Shown piece by piece: positions 52,459-60,987 of a stretch of 64,000 bases of DNA. The translations under genes and the position numbers were made by a program. The DNA lies in the NCBI RefSeq assembly GCF_002646595.1, contig NZ_PDUD01000043.1, forward strand, positions 1-64,000, read 5' to 3'. This DNA comes from Flavilitoribacter nigricans DSM 23189 = NBRC 102662. GTDB taxonomy: Bacteria > Bacteroidota > Bacteroidia > Chitinophagales > Saprospiraceae. Within the stretch, counting starts at the first letter, position 1. Every line of letters starts with the position of its first letter. The notes under the pieces were generated by a model that did not search any database, was not told the origin of the DNA, and saw nothing but the letters and a program-made list of their open reading frames with translations.

Positions 52459-53454
52459 TTAAAAATGACCCTGTAATGAGACGGTATTCTGCAGACGCTG
52501 CGATTCATTAAAGGGATCAAAGCTAAAGTGTTCCACAAAGCTGATGCCATCCACATTGAACAGATGCACTTTGGGACCAAACTCCACCTTCTTAGTCTCC
52601 TTTCCCCGCACAATGGGACGTACCCAAGGTTGAGCCAGGCTTAGGATACGGTTCGGTATTTTGGCCTCGGGATCCTGGAAGTGGAGCAGTTGCTGTTCAT
52701 AGACCTGTTCAACGAGTTGTTTACGTTCCATTCCTTTTTGGGACAGGACGATAGCTTGACCATGACGGCGCTTCATTTTGGCCCAGTTGTCAAGCCCTTT
52801 TTTCAATAGTCGCAACAAGGAACGGGTAATGCCAATACGCCGCCCGGTGGGTTTTCGTCTGAGCTTTTGAAAGGCCACATAGCGTTCGTAAACCTGCTTT
52901 TGTTTGCGCCGTATGCGGGGCTGGCCCAATAGCCGACTCCGGGTATCGATTAGCGACCATATCCATTCACAACACTCCCACAGCAGTTTAACATCCGTGG
53001 GGTAACGAATGCCCACCTCATAGCAGGTGGCATCCATTAAAACGGCTGCTTTTTGTTCCATGTGAGGCTGCCAGTGCCAGGCCAATGCTTCCTGAAAACG
53101 GTCATAATCGATATGTTGAGCCAGCCATCGGCGGCAGCGGCCGACAATATCCTTGTCTCTAATCATTTGTCCCGGCCCCAGGCGAATACCGCAAAAGTAC
53201 TGCAGGGCCCAATCGGTGTTGATCCGCTGACGTAGCTTGTCGTCACTCAGGTTCAGATAGGCTTTCAGGATCTGGAGCCCGATCATGCCTTTGACATCGA
53301 AAAAACTGGGCGCACCTCGGCCCGAAGGAATAGGAAACTGGGCGGCTAAGACCTCAAAGGGAATGGATTGGTGAAGTTGGCCCAATGGATCGCGAAGAAA
53401 AATCTGCCAGCGCAAATCTCGGCCATCTTGTGTACAGAAAATTTGGTTTTCCAT
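52459..53454 (-). pseudogene. IS5/IS1182-type transposase, C-terminally truncated
   Basis: 331 residues remain. The N-terminal DUF772-type domain is visible (FFDVKGMIGLQILKAYLNLSDDKLRQRINTDWALQYFCGI) followed by the first catalytic block (AVLMDATCYEVGIRYPTDVKLLWE, with its Asp). The frame stops at NTVSLQGHF, about 100-150 residues before the normal end, so the last DDE motif is lost. No terminal inverted repeats are evident. It lies between the outer-membrane barrel gene and a strong terminator on the other strand. Confidence 0.75.
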
Positions 53455-53490
53455 ACAAGATTTGCTTGATTGTCAATAGATAATAAATTG

Positions 53491-53534
53491 TATACCCCGA
53501 AAATAGGCAAATGCGCCTAGATTCGGGGTATTTT
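53491..53534. terminator. Strong bidirectional terminator hairpin
   Basis: TACCCCGAAAATAGGC and GCCTAGATTCGGGGTA form a stem broken by one mismatch, with TTTTATT after it on the plus strand. It is the best terminator for the 45077-52392 operon but now stands about 1.1 kb behind it, with the IS remnant between. Confidence 0.75.
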
Positions 53535-53887
53535 ATTGGCCTTTTTCCTACTTAATAAACTGCAAGCTAAGTGCTTAGAATTTACAGGGACGGCCCAATT
53601 CACTGACTTGTTTTTAGTGCTCTGTATTTTAGGAACCTGTGTTAAAATAGTGATAGTACAGATTGCATCATAGTGTGAAATGATTGGGCTTCATAAATCT
53701 AACTTTCGAAGTTTGTATTTAACTTCTGATTGATTCTCTATGAAATGTTTTTCTTTCATTTTAATTACCGCCAAAATTGGGCTAAAAGACGTTTTTAATG
53801 GATTTTAGTTTATGTTAGGGGCATAATCTGAGTCTATAATTTTACTCTGCCCCCCAATTCACTTTTCAGCTACATTGGACAGAAGGA
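53535..53887. other. Intergenic, nothing recognised
   Basis: AT-rich, no gene. It marks the change from the CHAT/STAND region to the effector and injection-system region. Confidence 0.35.
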
Positions 53888-55561
53888 TTACTCTAACCCT
53901 TTCGGTGGCCTTAAGCGATTCACTGTTTTTAACATCCCTGGTAGCGTTCCACTTATACTAGGACCATAATCTTCAGGCTCGTCTTTCTTTTTCCATTTAG
54001 AATTCCTTCCTTGTTCATTATATGCTTTAACAAGAGTCTGAACCATATCATCATATGATAGATCATTTGCTCCAAAACCAGAAAAACGTCCATTCCCAAT
54101 ATACACTGCATGCTCACCTGCCCATGCAGCCTCAGGGCCTTCATGCGTTGTCTCATAATCTGAATAATTTTTAAAGTATACGGAGTCACCAGGTGCGAGG
54201 TGATCTTGATTCTTAAGCGTGATTTCTTCTTTTAGTTCATCCCCAGGAGTATCTTTAAATCCATGCTTGAATTTCACTTTAGTCACACCCTCGGGTGCTA
54301 ATGCCATATCTCTACCTTCAGCACGATTAAAAGTATTCGCATTTTCTAATTCCGTATACGCTGCTAATAGTGCTTTATATTGGACTGCTAATATCGCTGT
54401 TGAGCAATCCAAATAATATTTTTCACTCCCCGCTGCTCTAAATATAGATTCTACGGCCTCCAATGAGGTCCTACCCTCGGCAGGTATAAAAGCACTTCCC
54501 TTACCATCATCACCAGGATCATTACTTTTATGGTCAACTCCAACCCATTCAGACGGCATTTTAAGATGGTCACTCTCCCAGTTATAGCGGAATGGAGAAA
54601 TGTCACTATTGAGAAACCTCATTCCCTTAATCATTTCAGCACGCATAACTACGTCAGCAATATATCCCCTATATGTGCTAAACTTATACTCCATTTCATT
54701 TTTAATTAATTCATCTATAACTAATTTTTTATCTTCATCACCATTTGCGTCTTCTTCACTTGCCACATAACCATCCGCAATTATTATTTTTCGTTGAAGA
54801 GTACTATTTTGACTATTATCTTGTTCAAATGTCTTGGTATTTCCTCGCCCCAATCGGCCACAATCTCGCGTGAAACAGTTGGCTTGTGAATGCAGTTTCC
54901 GTTGCGAAATAGCCTCTGATCGATTATCAACAAAACCAAACCCTTGTTTAACAGTACTTTTCTTCTGAGCAACTGAATTAGCCGCCGCCCTGCTATTATT
55001 TTCTTTCATTTGTAAAGCCTTTACCCCCATCGTGTCACCCTCCTTCTCTAACCTTTTATCATCATTAACATTTACTCCTCCTTCCATCTGCATTGTTGGA
55101 CTTACTCTGCCTTGCTTTTGCTGAACCACGTGCCAAGCTTCATGAGGTAAGTGTTTTTCCTGTCCTGATCCTAAATGGATATCGGTACCCTGAGCATAAG
55201 CATGTGCTTGTAACTGAGCAGATTTATCAGAGTTATAATACACTTTCACATTATCCATCGAATATCCGGATAGGTTTTCCATTCCCATTTTCAAATTATC
55301 AGGTAAACCCGTGTTGTTTTCTTTCTTTTGGATGGGCTGTTGTCCTTGAGCAGAATGGTTGTTTGTCATAGCCTGCAGCTGAGCAATTTGGTTGGCTTGT
55401 AGACTACTATTAGCCATATCCTGCAGCTTTCTCTGTGCAACTACTTCAGGTCGATTGTCTGCAAACTGAAAGGTGGACTCACTACTGCCTTGCTTTTCTG
55501 AAACTGCACTTGCTGCCGAGTGGCTTTTATTTTCTTGCTTTTTGTCAGCGCGAGTATTCAT
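53888..55561 (-). CDS. DUF4157 effector 3 with Tgl-like transglutaminase domain
   Basis: A 557-residue protein. The shared module occupies 1-52 (FQFADNRPEVVAQRKLQDM at 31-49). DUF4157 lies at about 85-153 with HEAWH at 140-144. A second partial copy of the module follows (FGFVDNRSEAISQRKL, 208-223). The C-terminal 250 residues resemble the Bacillus protein-glutamine gamma-glutamyltransferase Tgl: YYLDCSTAILAVQYKALL with the candidate nucleophile Cys386, then PGDSVYFKNY and WAGEHAVYIGNGRFSGFG (Glu483/His484). It would crosslink or modify Gln/Lys of target-cell proteins. An attC-like palindrome precedes it, and no immunity gene is adjacent. Cargo loading through the N-terminus is inferred. Confidence 0.75.
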   Translation of the reverse strand: MNTRADKKQENKSHSAASAVSEKQGSSESTFQFADNRPEVVAQRKLQDMANSSLQANQIAQLQAMTNNHSAQGQQPIQKKENNTGLPDNLKMGMENLSGYSMDNVKVYYNSDKSAQLQAHAYAQGTDIHLGSGQEKHLPHEAWHVVQQKQGRVSPTMQMEGGVNVNDDKRLEKEGDTMGVKALQMKENNSRAAANSVAQKKSTVKQGFGFVDNRSEAISQRKLHSQANCFTRDCGRLGRGNTKTFEQDNSQNSTLQRKIIIADGYVASEEDANGDEDKKLVIDELIKNEMEYKFSTYRGYIADVVMRAEMIKGMRFLNSDISPFRYNWESDHLKMPSEWVGVDHKSNDPGDDGKGSAFIPAEGRTSLEAVESIFRAAGSEKYYLDCSTAILAVQYKALLAAYTELENANTFNRAEGRDMALAPEGVTKVKFKHGFKDTPGDELKEEITLKNQDHLAPGDSVYFKNYSDYETTHEGPEAAWAGEHAVYIGNGRFSGFGANDLSYDDMVQTLVKAYNEQGRNSKWKKKDEPEDYGPSISGTLPGMLKTVNRLRPPKGLE

Positions 55562-55601
55562 TATTTTCCTTTTTAGATTTCGGTCTATTCCCTATAAAGG
55601 G

Positions 55602-55652
55602 CCGGCTAAACGAAGTAGCCCCGCTTATGGGCTATCCCGTTTTAGGCTTTTC
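55602..55652. repeat. attC-like palindrome upstream of effector 3
   Basis: GCCGGCTAAACGAAGTAGCC on the left and GGGCTATCCCGTTTTAGGC on the right are imperfect inverted repeats; TCTATTCCCTATAA just left of it is the shared effector leader. Confidence 0.5.
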
Positions 55653-55696
55653 TAAATCAATCTAATAATTTTTATTTTATTGTTGGTATTTTAATA

Positions 55697-56863
55697 TTAG
55701 GGCTTTGCCGGTATGGAATTTACAATTTTCACCTTCGATACCATTGTTTGGAATAGCTCCCTAGTTTCTGTATTCTCGCCAATAGCGATACTCAGTGCCT
55801 CTCCTCCTCTGTTTTCGGATTTTAATCCAATTCTACCAGGCGAAAGCCCTTCTCCCCCTCCTCCATCTGCTGGCGCCCTTTCAAACTGGGTATTGTGCCA
55901 TTGATGAATTTGCGCTATGGCTCCACGTGGGTTAGGGTACTGTAATGCAATTGTATTTGTATCCTGCAAAAGGCGTGGGGCCTGTCGAGTCAAGGTAAAT
56001 TCAATTAAAAACTTTGGTTCCCTGCCTGGATTAGTATAAGTAGTTGCTTGATCATAACCTCCAAGATGATTTCGAACTGGAAGTGGTGAGCCGCTCCTAG
56101 GCAATTCGAGATCTTTTTCAATATCATTAACTTCACGTTCTAAATCAGGATCACCAACAATTAAATCGGTTTTGATATTATTTTGCTGATCTGCCCATTT
56201 TCTAATTTCTGCTAATTCTCTCGCTCCCATTGTTCTATATACTTTCATCCTTGGGGAGTTTTCTGGAGAATTTACCGGAATTCTTCCCTGATTCGCTGGA
56301 AGATTCGCTCGCCTTTTGTGGTACCCAGCACGAAAAAATGATTGGAATAGATCACTATGAACAGATGATTCAAGATGCTGGATACTCCTAAAACCACGAT
56401 CATCATCATTATAACGATTTAATATAGCTATAATATCCTTGGGAGTTGAACCGGTTGCTTGGCATAGTCGTTGCTCTCTTTCGTTATTTCTAAAGTAAGT
56501 TCTATATACATAATCTGCGTCCGTTTCTGTATCCTTTTTCCATTTTCTAAAACTAGGTGTTTCAACATCAATTGCTCTCTGAATTATTTGTCCTTTCGAG
56601 TTATTTGTAAGACCAGTTCTATTTCCTTTTTTCTGGATATCTTGTTGTTTTCTAAAATGATTTGTTATCATATTTTGCAATTGAGCAGCTTCTTTTACTC
56701 GCGGGCTATTATTAGACACCTCCTGCAGCTTTCTTTGTACAACTGCTTCAGGTCGATTGTCTGCAAACTGAAAAGTAGACTCACTATTGCCTTGCTTTCC
56801 TGAAACTGCATTTGCTGCCGAGTGGCTTTTATTTTTTTGCTTTTTGTCAGCGTGAGTATTCAT
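55697..56863 (-). CDS. Putative eCIS effector 4, possible ADP-ribosyltransferase-like toxin
   Basis: A 388-residue protein. The shared module is at 1-52 (FQFADNRPEAVVQRKLQEV). Then IQKKGNRTGLTNNSKGQIIQR looks like the first and last residues of a DUF4157 domain with the middle lost. Residues about 200-388 resemble ADP-ribosyltransferase toxins: VYRTMGARELAEIRKW (Arg210), NHLGGYDQATTYT, FLIEFTL and GEALSIAIG near the end with Glu350/355 as catalytic candidates. The identification is by motif order only. It lies directly upstream of effector 3 on the same strand, with the palindrome between. Confidence 0.6.
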   Translation of the reverse strand: MNTHADKKQKNKSHSAANAVSGKQGNSESTFQFADNRPEAVVQRKLQEVSNNSPRVKEAAQLQNMITNHFRKQQDIQKKGNRTGLTNNSKGQIIQRAIDVETPSFRKWKKDTETDADYVYRTYFRNNEREQRLCQATGSTPKDIIAILNRYNDDDRGFRSIQHLESSVHSDLFQSFFRAGYHKRRANLPANQGRIPVNSPENSPRMKVYRTMGARELAEIRKWADQQNNIKTDLIVGDPDLEREVNDIEKDLELPRSGSPLPVRNHLGGYDQATTYTNPGREPKFLIEFTLTRQAPRLLQDTNTIALQYPNPRGAIAQIHQWHNTQFERAPADGGGGEGLSPGRIGLKSENRGGEALSIAIGENTETRELFQTMVSKVKIVNSIPAKP

Positions 56864-56892
56864 GTTTTTTACTTTTCAGACTTTGGTCAATT

Positions 56893-57195
56893 GACTCTAA
56901 CATTAAGTCCCTTAACCGAAGGCGGAGCCTAAGCGGATCTTTCGCTTGAACAAAGGGCCCCTTCACACGATGCTGTTATGGGCAAAGTATATGCTACCTC
57001 TATCCGGATAGGCCGGAATGGTTTGGCCCCAGGAACGCTTTGTTCGGCTCTGGCTGTTAAAATACGTTCATTCAGCGGAGTAGACAAGAGCTGTGGTCGA
57101 TGATTTTTCGGGGTTTTGATCATGTGAGACTGTAGCATATCTGCTGAAGATCTACCAGCGTCTTCAGTATCGTATTTGTTGAACAGGAAGTAGTT
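56893..57195. repeat. Repeated intergenic element, copy 2
   Basis: It matches 1436-1745 from TCTAACATTAAGTCC and the AACCGAAGGCGGAGCC hairpin region through the block GGAGTAGACAAGAGCTGTGG to the TCTGCTGAAGATCTACC end, with many substitutions. As at copy 1 it lies just upstream of a minus-strand accessory gene. Confidence 0.6.
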
Positions 57196-57312
57196 ATCCT
57201 CTGTAGACTGATCCGTTCATTCATAACGTCTTTACTATTGACGATTTTGAAATCATTAAATTCCAAAATGTAGTTCCAGATATCCAGCATTGCTAAAACA
57301 GCTATAAGCCTT

Positions 57313-57876
57313 ATGAAACGATATGATGTATTAATTTTTCTAATTAATAAATACCAGCTTAGATCCTACTTGGAAATTGGAGTCCGGGAAAGCACTACTT
57401 TTTCCCGGATTAATCTTGAGGATAAGATTGGCATCAATCCAGGTGGGAGTACTTTGTCTAAAGTGCTCAGTATCACCTCCGACCAGTTTTTCTTGCAAAA
57501 TGACAGGAAATTTGATCTGATTTTTGTTGACGGAGACCATCGTTCAGCACAGGCGTTACGGGATCTTAAAAACAGCTTAATTAGCATCAACGATAATGGA
57601 TTTGTTGTGGTCCATGATACTATGCCGCATAATCTTGAATATACACAGCCAAATTGGTGTGGTACTGTTTTTCGTGCCGTCCAGGAGATAAATCAGGACC
57701 CTAGTATAAGCCTCCATACGGTTAATACCGATCACGGAGTCTCCATCCTTTCGTTAGAGCCATCCCCCCCAGGTCCACTATATAAGGATTTCTTTGATTT
57801 TATGGATAACCTTTCGCTCTGCCTCAATATCGTAACTCCGGAAAATTTAGCTCACATCAAATTCTATGGAAAATGA
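57313..57876 (+). CDS. SAM-dependent methyltransferase (class I, Methyltransf_24-like)
   Basis: A 187-residue protein. The glycine motif is SYLEIGVRESTTFSRI and the central block is FDLIFVDGDHRSAQALRDLKNSLISINDNGFVVVHDTMPH, typical of methyltransferases that modify sugars or small molecules in glycan clusters. The class I fold looks short, so the first strand may be truncated. It converges on the glycosyltransferase genes (stop 57876 against stop 57883) and probably serves the same product. Confidence 0.75.
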   Translation: MKRYDVLIFLINKYQLRSYLEIGVRESTTFSRINLEDKIGINPGGSTLSKVLSITSDQFFLQNDRKFDLIFVDGDHRSAQALRDLKNSLISINDNGFVVVHDTMPHNLEYTQPNWCGTVFRAVQEINQDPSISLHTVNTDHGVSILSLEPSPPGPLYKDFFDFMDNLSLCLNIVTPENLAHIKFYGK

Positions 57877-57882
57877 TGGTAC

Positions 57883-58485
57883 TTATCTGCCGGATCGTGA
57901 AGTGGTTCGGGAATAATCATAGTAATATAAGATTTTTGGGATACGTACCTGCTTTTTTACCCGTTCAACTACCCTTGTTGCCCACTCGTCATCTTCCCCA
58001 AAGTTAAGTGCTAAAAATTGAATATCCTTCACATTATCCCTCCTGTGTACCATAATATGATTGGGCCTTCGATAGTAAGCTGCTGCGCCGTTTCGGTGCT
58101 GGTATTCTTTTCCGTATTTGCATATTTTACCTCTTATTCCATTCAAAGTAACCCAAGCGTCAAAAACCACGCAGTCCGGTTTGCTGTGCAGTGCTCGCAG
58201 AATATGAATTACGTAGTCTGGTGCGACACGGTCATCGTCATCGACGAAGCAGAAATAATCTCCCTTAGCCAATGCTACAAGTTGATTTCTTTTTTCACCA
58301 ATAGTACGTTGGCGGTTATCAGTAAATACTAAAATTTCCACAGGTTGACCAAGAGCTTGCATTTCTAATTGGCGGAGTAACCGAGTCAAAAAGGACGTAT
58401 GCCTCTCTGGAATGCTCAGTATAAGGATAGAAAGTAGGATTTTATCTTGCATATGTAATGGAGAACTTTCTATGTTTTCGCCCAT
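57883..58485 (-). CDS. GT-A (family 2) glycosyltransferase, short
   Basis: A 200-residue protein. ILILSIPERHTSFLTRLLRQLE opens the nucleotide-binding fold; RTIGEKRNQLVALAKGDYFCFVDDDDRVAPDYV gives the DxD metal motif (DDDD). The usual C-terminal acceptor part is short. It overlaps the two-domain glycosyltransferase gene by 16 bases, so both are made together. Substrate unknown; modification of injection-system surface proteins is one possibility. Confidence 0.78.
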   Translation of the reverse strand: MGENIESSPLHMQDKILLSILILSIPERHTSFLTRLLRQLEMQALGQPVEILVFTDNRQRTIGEKRNQLVALAKGDYFCFVDDDDRVAPDYVIHILRALHSKPDCVVFDAWVTLNGIRGKICKYGKEYQHRNGAAAYYRRPNHIMVHRRDNVKDIQFLALNFGEDDEWATRVVERVKKQVRIPKILYYYDYSRTTSRSGR

Positions 58486-60068
58486 TTTCTGTCGAAAAGC
58501 AACTTTTGCTGACTGGTTAGTTGCCGACGCCTGGCATCCTCGGTGACTCGAATCGTTGTGCTAGCCAGGTGATCTACAAAGGAGTTTGTTACCAAAACGT
58601 GTAGTAAATCGTGATATTTGATGGTTTCACTATAATCATTGTCGGCATACCAAAAAATAAACGACTCATCTAATTCCTTAATAGTTTCATAGATTTTTCT
58701 CTGCTGAAAGATACACCATCCGGCAATATGTTTTGCTACCTGATAACCTTCTATCAAGCCGGAATTCGGTTTAATCCCCTGGGTAGGATGATAATGTCGG
58801 CATAGGGGAGAAGCACTTACTATAGCAGGCTGTGCTTCCATGGCCCTAATTATTCTACTGGCCCATTTTTTCTCAAAGACTAAATCGTTATTGCACAGAC
58901 ATACGTAGGGAGCGCTGCCCTTCTTGCGGCCTAAGTTAAGGTAGGCGTGATAACCAAATGGAGTCTCGGGATATACTGTTTCAACTCCTTCTCGGTCATA
59001 ATTTATTCCATGAATCGATTCTACTACCACTACGTTGAATTGAATGTCATCTTCGGATGTTAGTAAAGAGCTAATGCAGTTTTCTGTCACTTGCCTCAAA
59101 GTTCGATTTGTAGCATTGGATATAATTACCACGTCTACTGTACGATTAATTAGACTGGCTGGGGGTTCCGGCATTGTAGATCGTTTTTTTTGTGTTTGGG
59201 TGACTACCCATTTCCATAGTTCCGGAGGAGTAGAGGTTTCAAGAAATAGTTGCTGCGCGTTCCTGCCAATTTCCACACACCTTTTCCGATCTTTTCTACA
59301 ATGCGCTATTTTCTCCGGTAAGTCTGAATAGTCGTCAGAACATTGAATGTAATGTACATCTGGAATTAACTTTCTGAAGCCGGGAAGCATGGTGATAATC
59401 TTTGGAGAAATGGTACAGGCTCCGAATGCTAGGTACTGCAGATGCCCTCGGTCAAGGATATTGTTTCGGGCGCCCGGTACACAGACTGATACTAGCGAAT
59501 TACTGATCTCTTTCCAAAATTGAACCTGTTCGATCCGTTCGGTCGCTGCCAGCGCGCCGTATCTATCTTTAAGCAGGTGTTGCACCTGCTTACGGCGATG
59601 CAAAGCATTACCATGAGGATACTGACGACTTAGGATCATCTCTCCATTTGCTGTGTACTTAATTTGCTGCCTTAAATAGTGATATTGTTGCCAGTCGTAA
59701 AAGCTGACGGGAGAAAATGGAAACAAATTATCGTGTGCTTCATGATATCCCTCTGAATAGTGAAATTTGAAATACCAGGGATATTTTTCGAATTGTGGAG
59801 CTAAAGTCAGATGATCCGAATAGTCGATTACAATCTCCGTATTAGCTATTCGGATCACGAATTTAGCATCTCCAATGGAAGAGTCTGGGCCAAATTTAAC
59901 GCCGGCCTTCAGATAACGCAGAGAATCTAGCACATAACCGTAATACACCCGGTAGTAGCGCTCCAACATACTGCGCCGGGGTAAACCTCCGGCTTTTTCT
60001 GGGAAGATTAAATCCATATAACTGAAGCGGTAAAAGTAGAGTGCTCTGCTTGAGCCAGAGCAAAACAC
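58470..60068 (-). CDS. Two-domain glycosyltransferase (GT90/CAP10-like + GT-A)
   Basis: A 532-residue protein; the start could also be 60017. The first 300 residues resemble GT90/CAP10-type sugar transferases (NNILDRGHLQYLAFGACTISP, LIPDVHYIQCSDDYSDLPEKI). Residues about 305-520 form a GT-A domain (VDVVIISNATNRTLRQVTENC, YVCLCNNDLVFEKKWASRII with the NND metal motif, FIFWYADNDYSETI). No signal peptide. It comes 30 bases after the coiled-coil protein gene of the injection-system side and overlaps the small glycosyltransferase. Confidence 0.75.
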   Translation of the reverse strand: MFCSGSSRALYFYRFSYMDLIFPEKAGGLPRRSMLERYYRVYYGYVLDSLRYLKAGVKFGPDSSIGDAKFVIRIANTEIVIDYSDHLTLAPQFEKYPWYFKFHYSEGYHEAHDNLFPFSPVSFYDWQQYHYLRQQIKYTANGEMILSRQYPHGNALHRRKQVQHLLKDRYGALAATERIEQVQFWKEISNSLVSVCVPGARNNILDRGHLQYLAFGACTISPKIITMLPGFRKLIPDVHYIQCSDDYSDLPEKIAHCRKDRKRCVEIGRNAQQLFLETSTPPELWKWVVTQTQKKRSTMPEPPASLINRTVDVVIISNATNRTLRQVTENCISSLLTSEDDIQFNVVVVESIHGINYDREGVETVYPETPFGYHAYLNLGRKKGSAPYVCLCNNDLVFEKKWASRIIRAMEAQPAIVSASPLCRHYHPTQGIKPNSGLIEGYQVAKHIAGWCIFQQRKIYETIKELDESFIFWYADNDYSETIKYHDLLHVLVTNSFVDHLASTTIRVTEDARRRQLTSQQKLLFDRKWAKT

Positions 60069-60098
60069 TCTGCTTCTTAGACAACCTACAAAAGAGCG

Positions 60099-60929
60099 CT
60101 ATCCAGCTGGTGATGTGGCTGGTGTATATTTATACTCAGCACCTTGCTGGGCAGCATTGTATTCTGCATGAGTTTGAGCAACAATAAATTCCCAATCCTG
60201 CACCTTTGTATTAATATCATCCACCTGAAGATCAAGCGATTCATTTTTGGCTTCCAAAACAAGGTACCTCCGATTAATTAATGCTGCCTCCTTTCCTAAT
60301 CGGGTTATCACGTCTCGAAGCTCTTTTTCGAAAGCTGAAAATTTTTGGAAATAATGGGCAGTTCGCCGATTGATCTGTTGATTCGTAATGTAAGCAGCAA
60401 ATGCAGCCTTTACCGCTTTTACTCCGGCAGTAAAGGCGGCCTGCCCCATTGCATCGGCATCGACAATCTTACTTGTAAAAATGTCTGACCATTTCTCGTT
60501 ATCATCATTTTTTTTATCTCCTTTGTTGAAGGCTGTTACCCGTTGCTTGATTTCCTCTACTCGCTCCAGGCCTTGCATGTTGACAAATTCTGTAGCTTCA
60601 AAGATTCTTTGCGCCATGACCGTCGCATCGTTTACCATAAGCTGGGTCTGTTGCATCCTGGAATTAAAGAAACTGACAATCAATGCCACTTTTCTCAGAG
60701 CCGTATTTGCCGCTTTCAAACTATCTTGAGCTTCAGCTCTTTCTTTCCGAATGCGGGTAAACTCTTCTCCTACATTTTGCTTCTGGTTTTTCAAAATAGA
60801 TAGGTTGCCTTGAAGCTTCTTGAGTTGCAATTTGGCGTTCTGCCAGTTATTATATAATTGATGAATATAGTTGACCGTTTCGGGTGTGCCGAATTCATCA
60901 GTACCATTATTTTTTTCGGTAGTAGCCAT
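60099..60929 (-). CDS. Coiled-coil protein of the injection-system neighbourhood
   Basis: A 276-residue protein with no signal. Three long helices with heptads: about 22-85 (LQLKKLQGNLSILKNQKQNV...), 100-130, and 195-255 (FEKELRDVITRLGKEAALINRRYLVLEAKNESLDL). The ends are Gly/Thr/Pro-rich. No family is recognised. It follows the 688-residue protein on the same strand after about 60 bases, and both diverge from the tail-sheath gene. It is probably a structural or accessory component, or the partner that carries cargo. Confidence 0.65.
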   Translation of the reverse strand: MATTEKNNGTDEFGTPETVNYIHQLYNNWQNAKLQLKKLQGNLSILKNQKQNVGEEFTRIRKERAEAQDSLKAANTALRKVALIVSFFNSRMQQTQLMVNDATVMAQRIFEATEFVNMQGLERVEEIKQRVTAFNKGDKKNDDNEKWSDIFTSKIVDADAMGQAAFTAGVKAVKAAFAAYITNQQINRRTAHYFQKFSAFEKELRDVITRLGKEAALINRRYLVLEAKNESLDLQVDDINTKVQDWEFIVAQTHAEYNAAQQGAEYKYTPATSPAG

Positions 60930-60987
60930 TATTTTATTTTTAGATAATTAGGAATTGGCCTTTGCTGGCCATCTCGAGCTTATAAAA

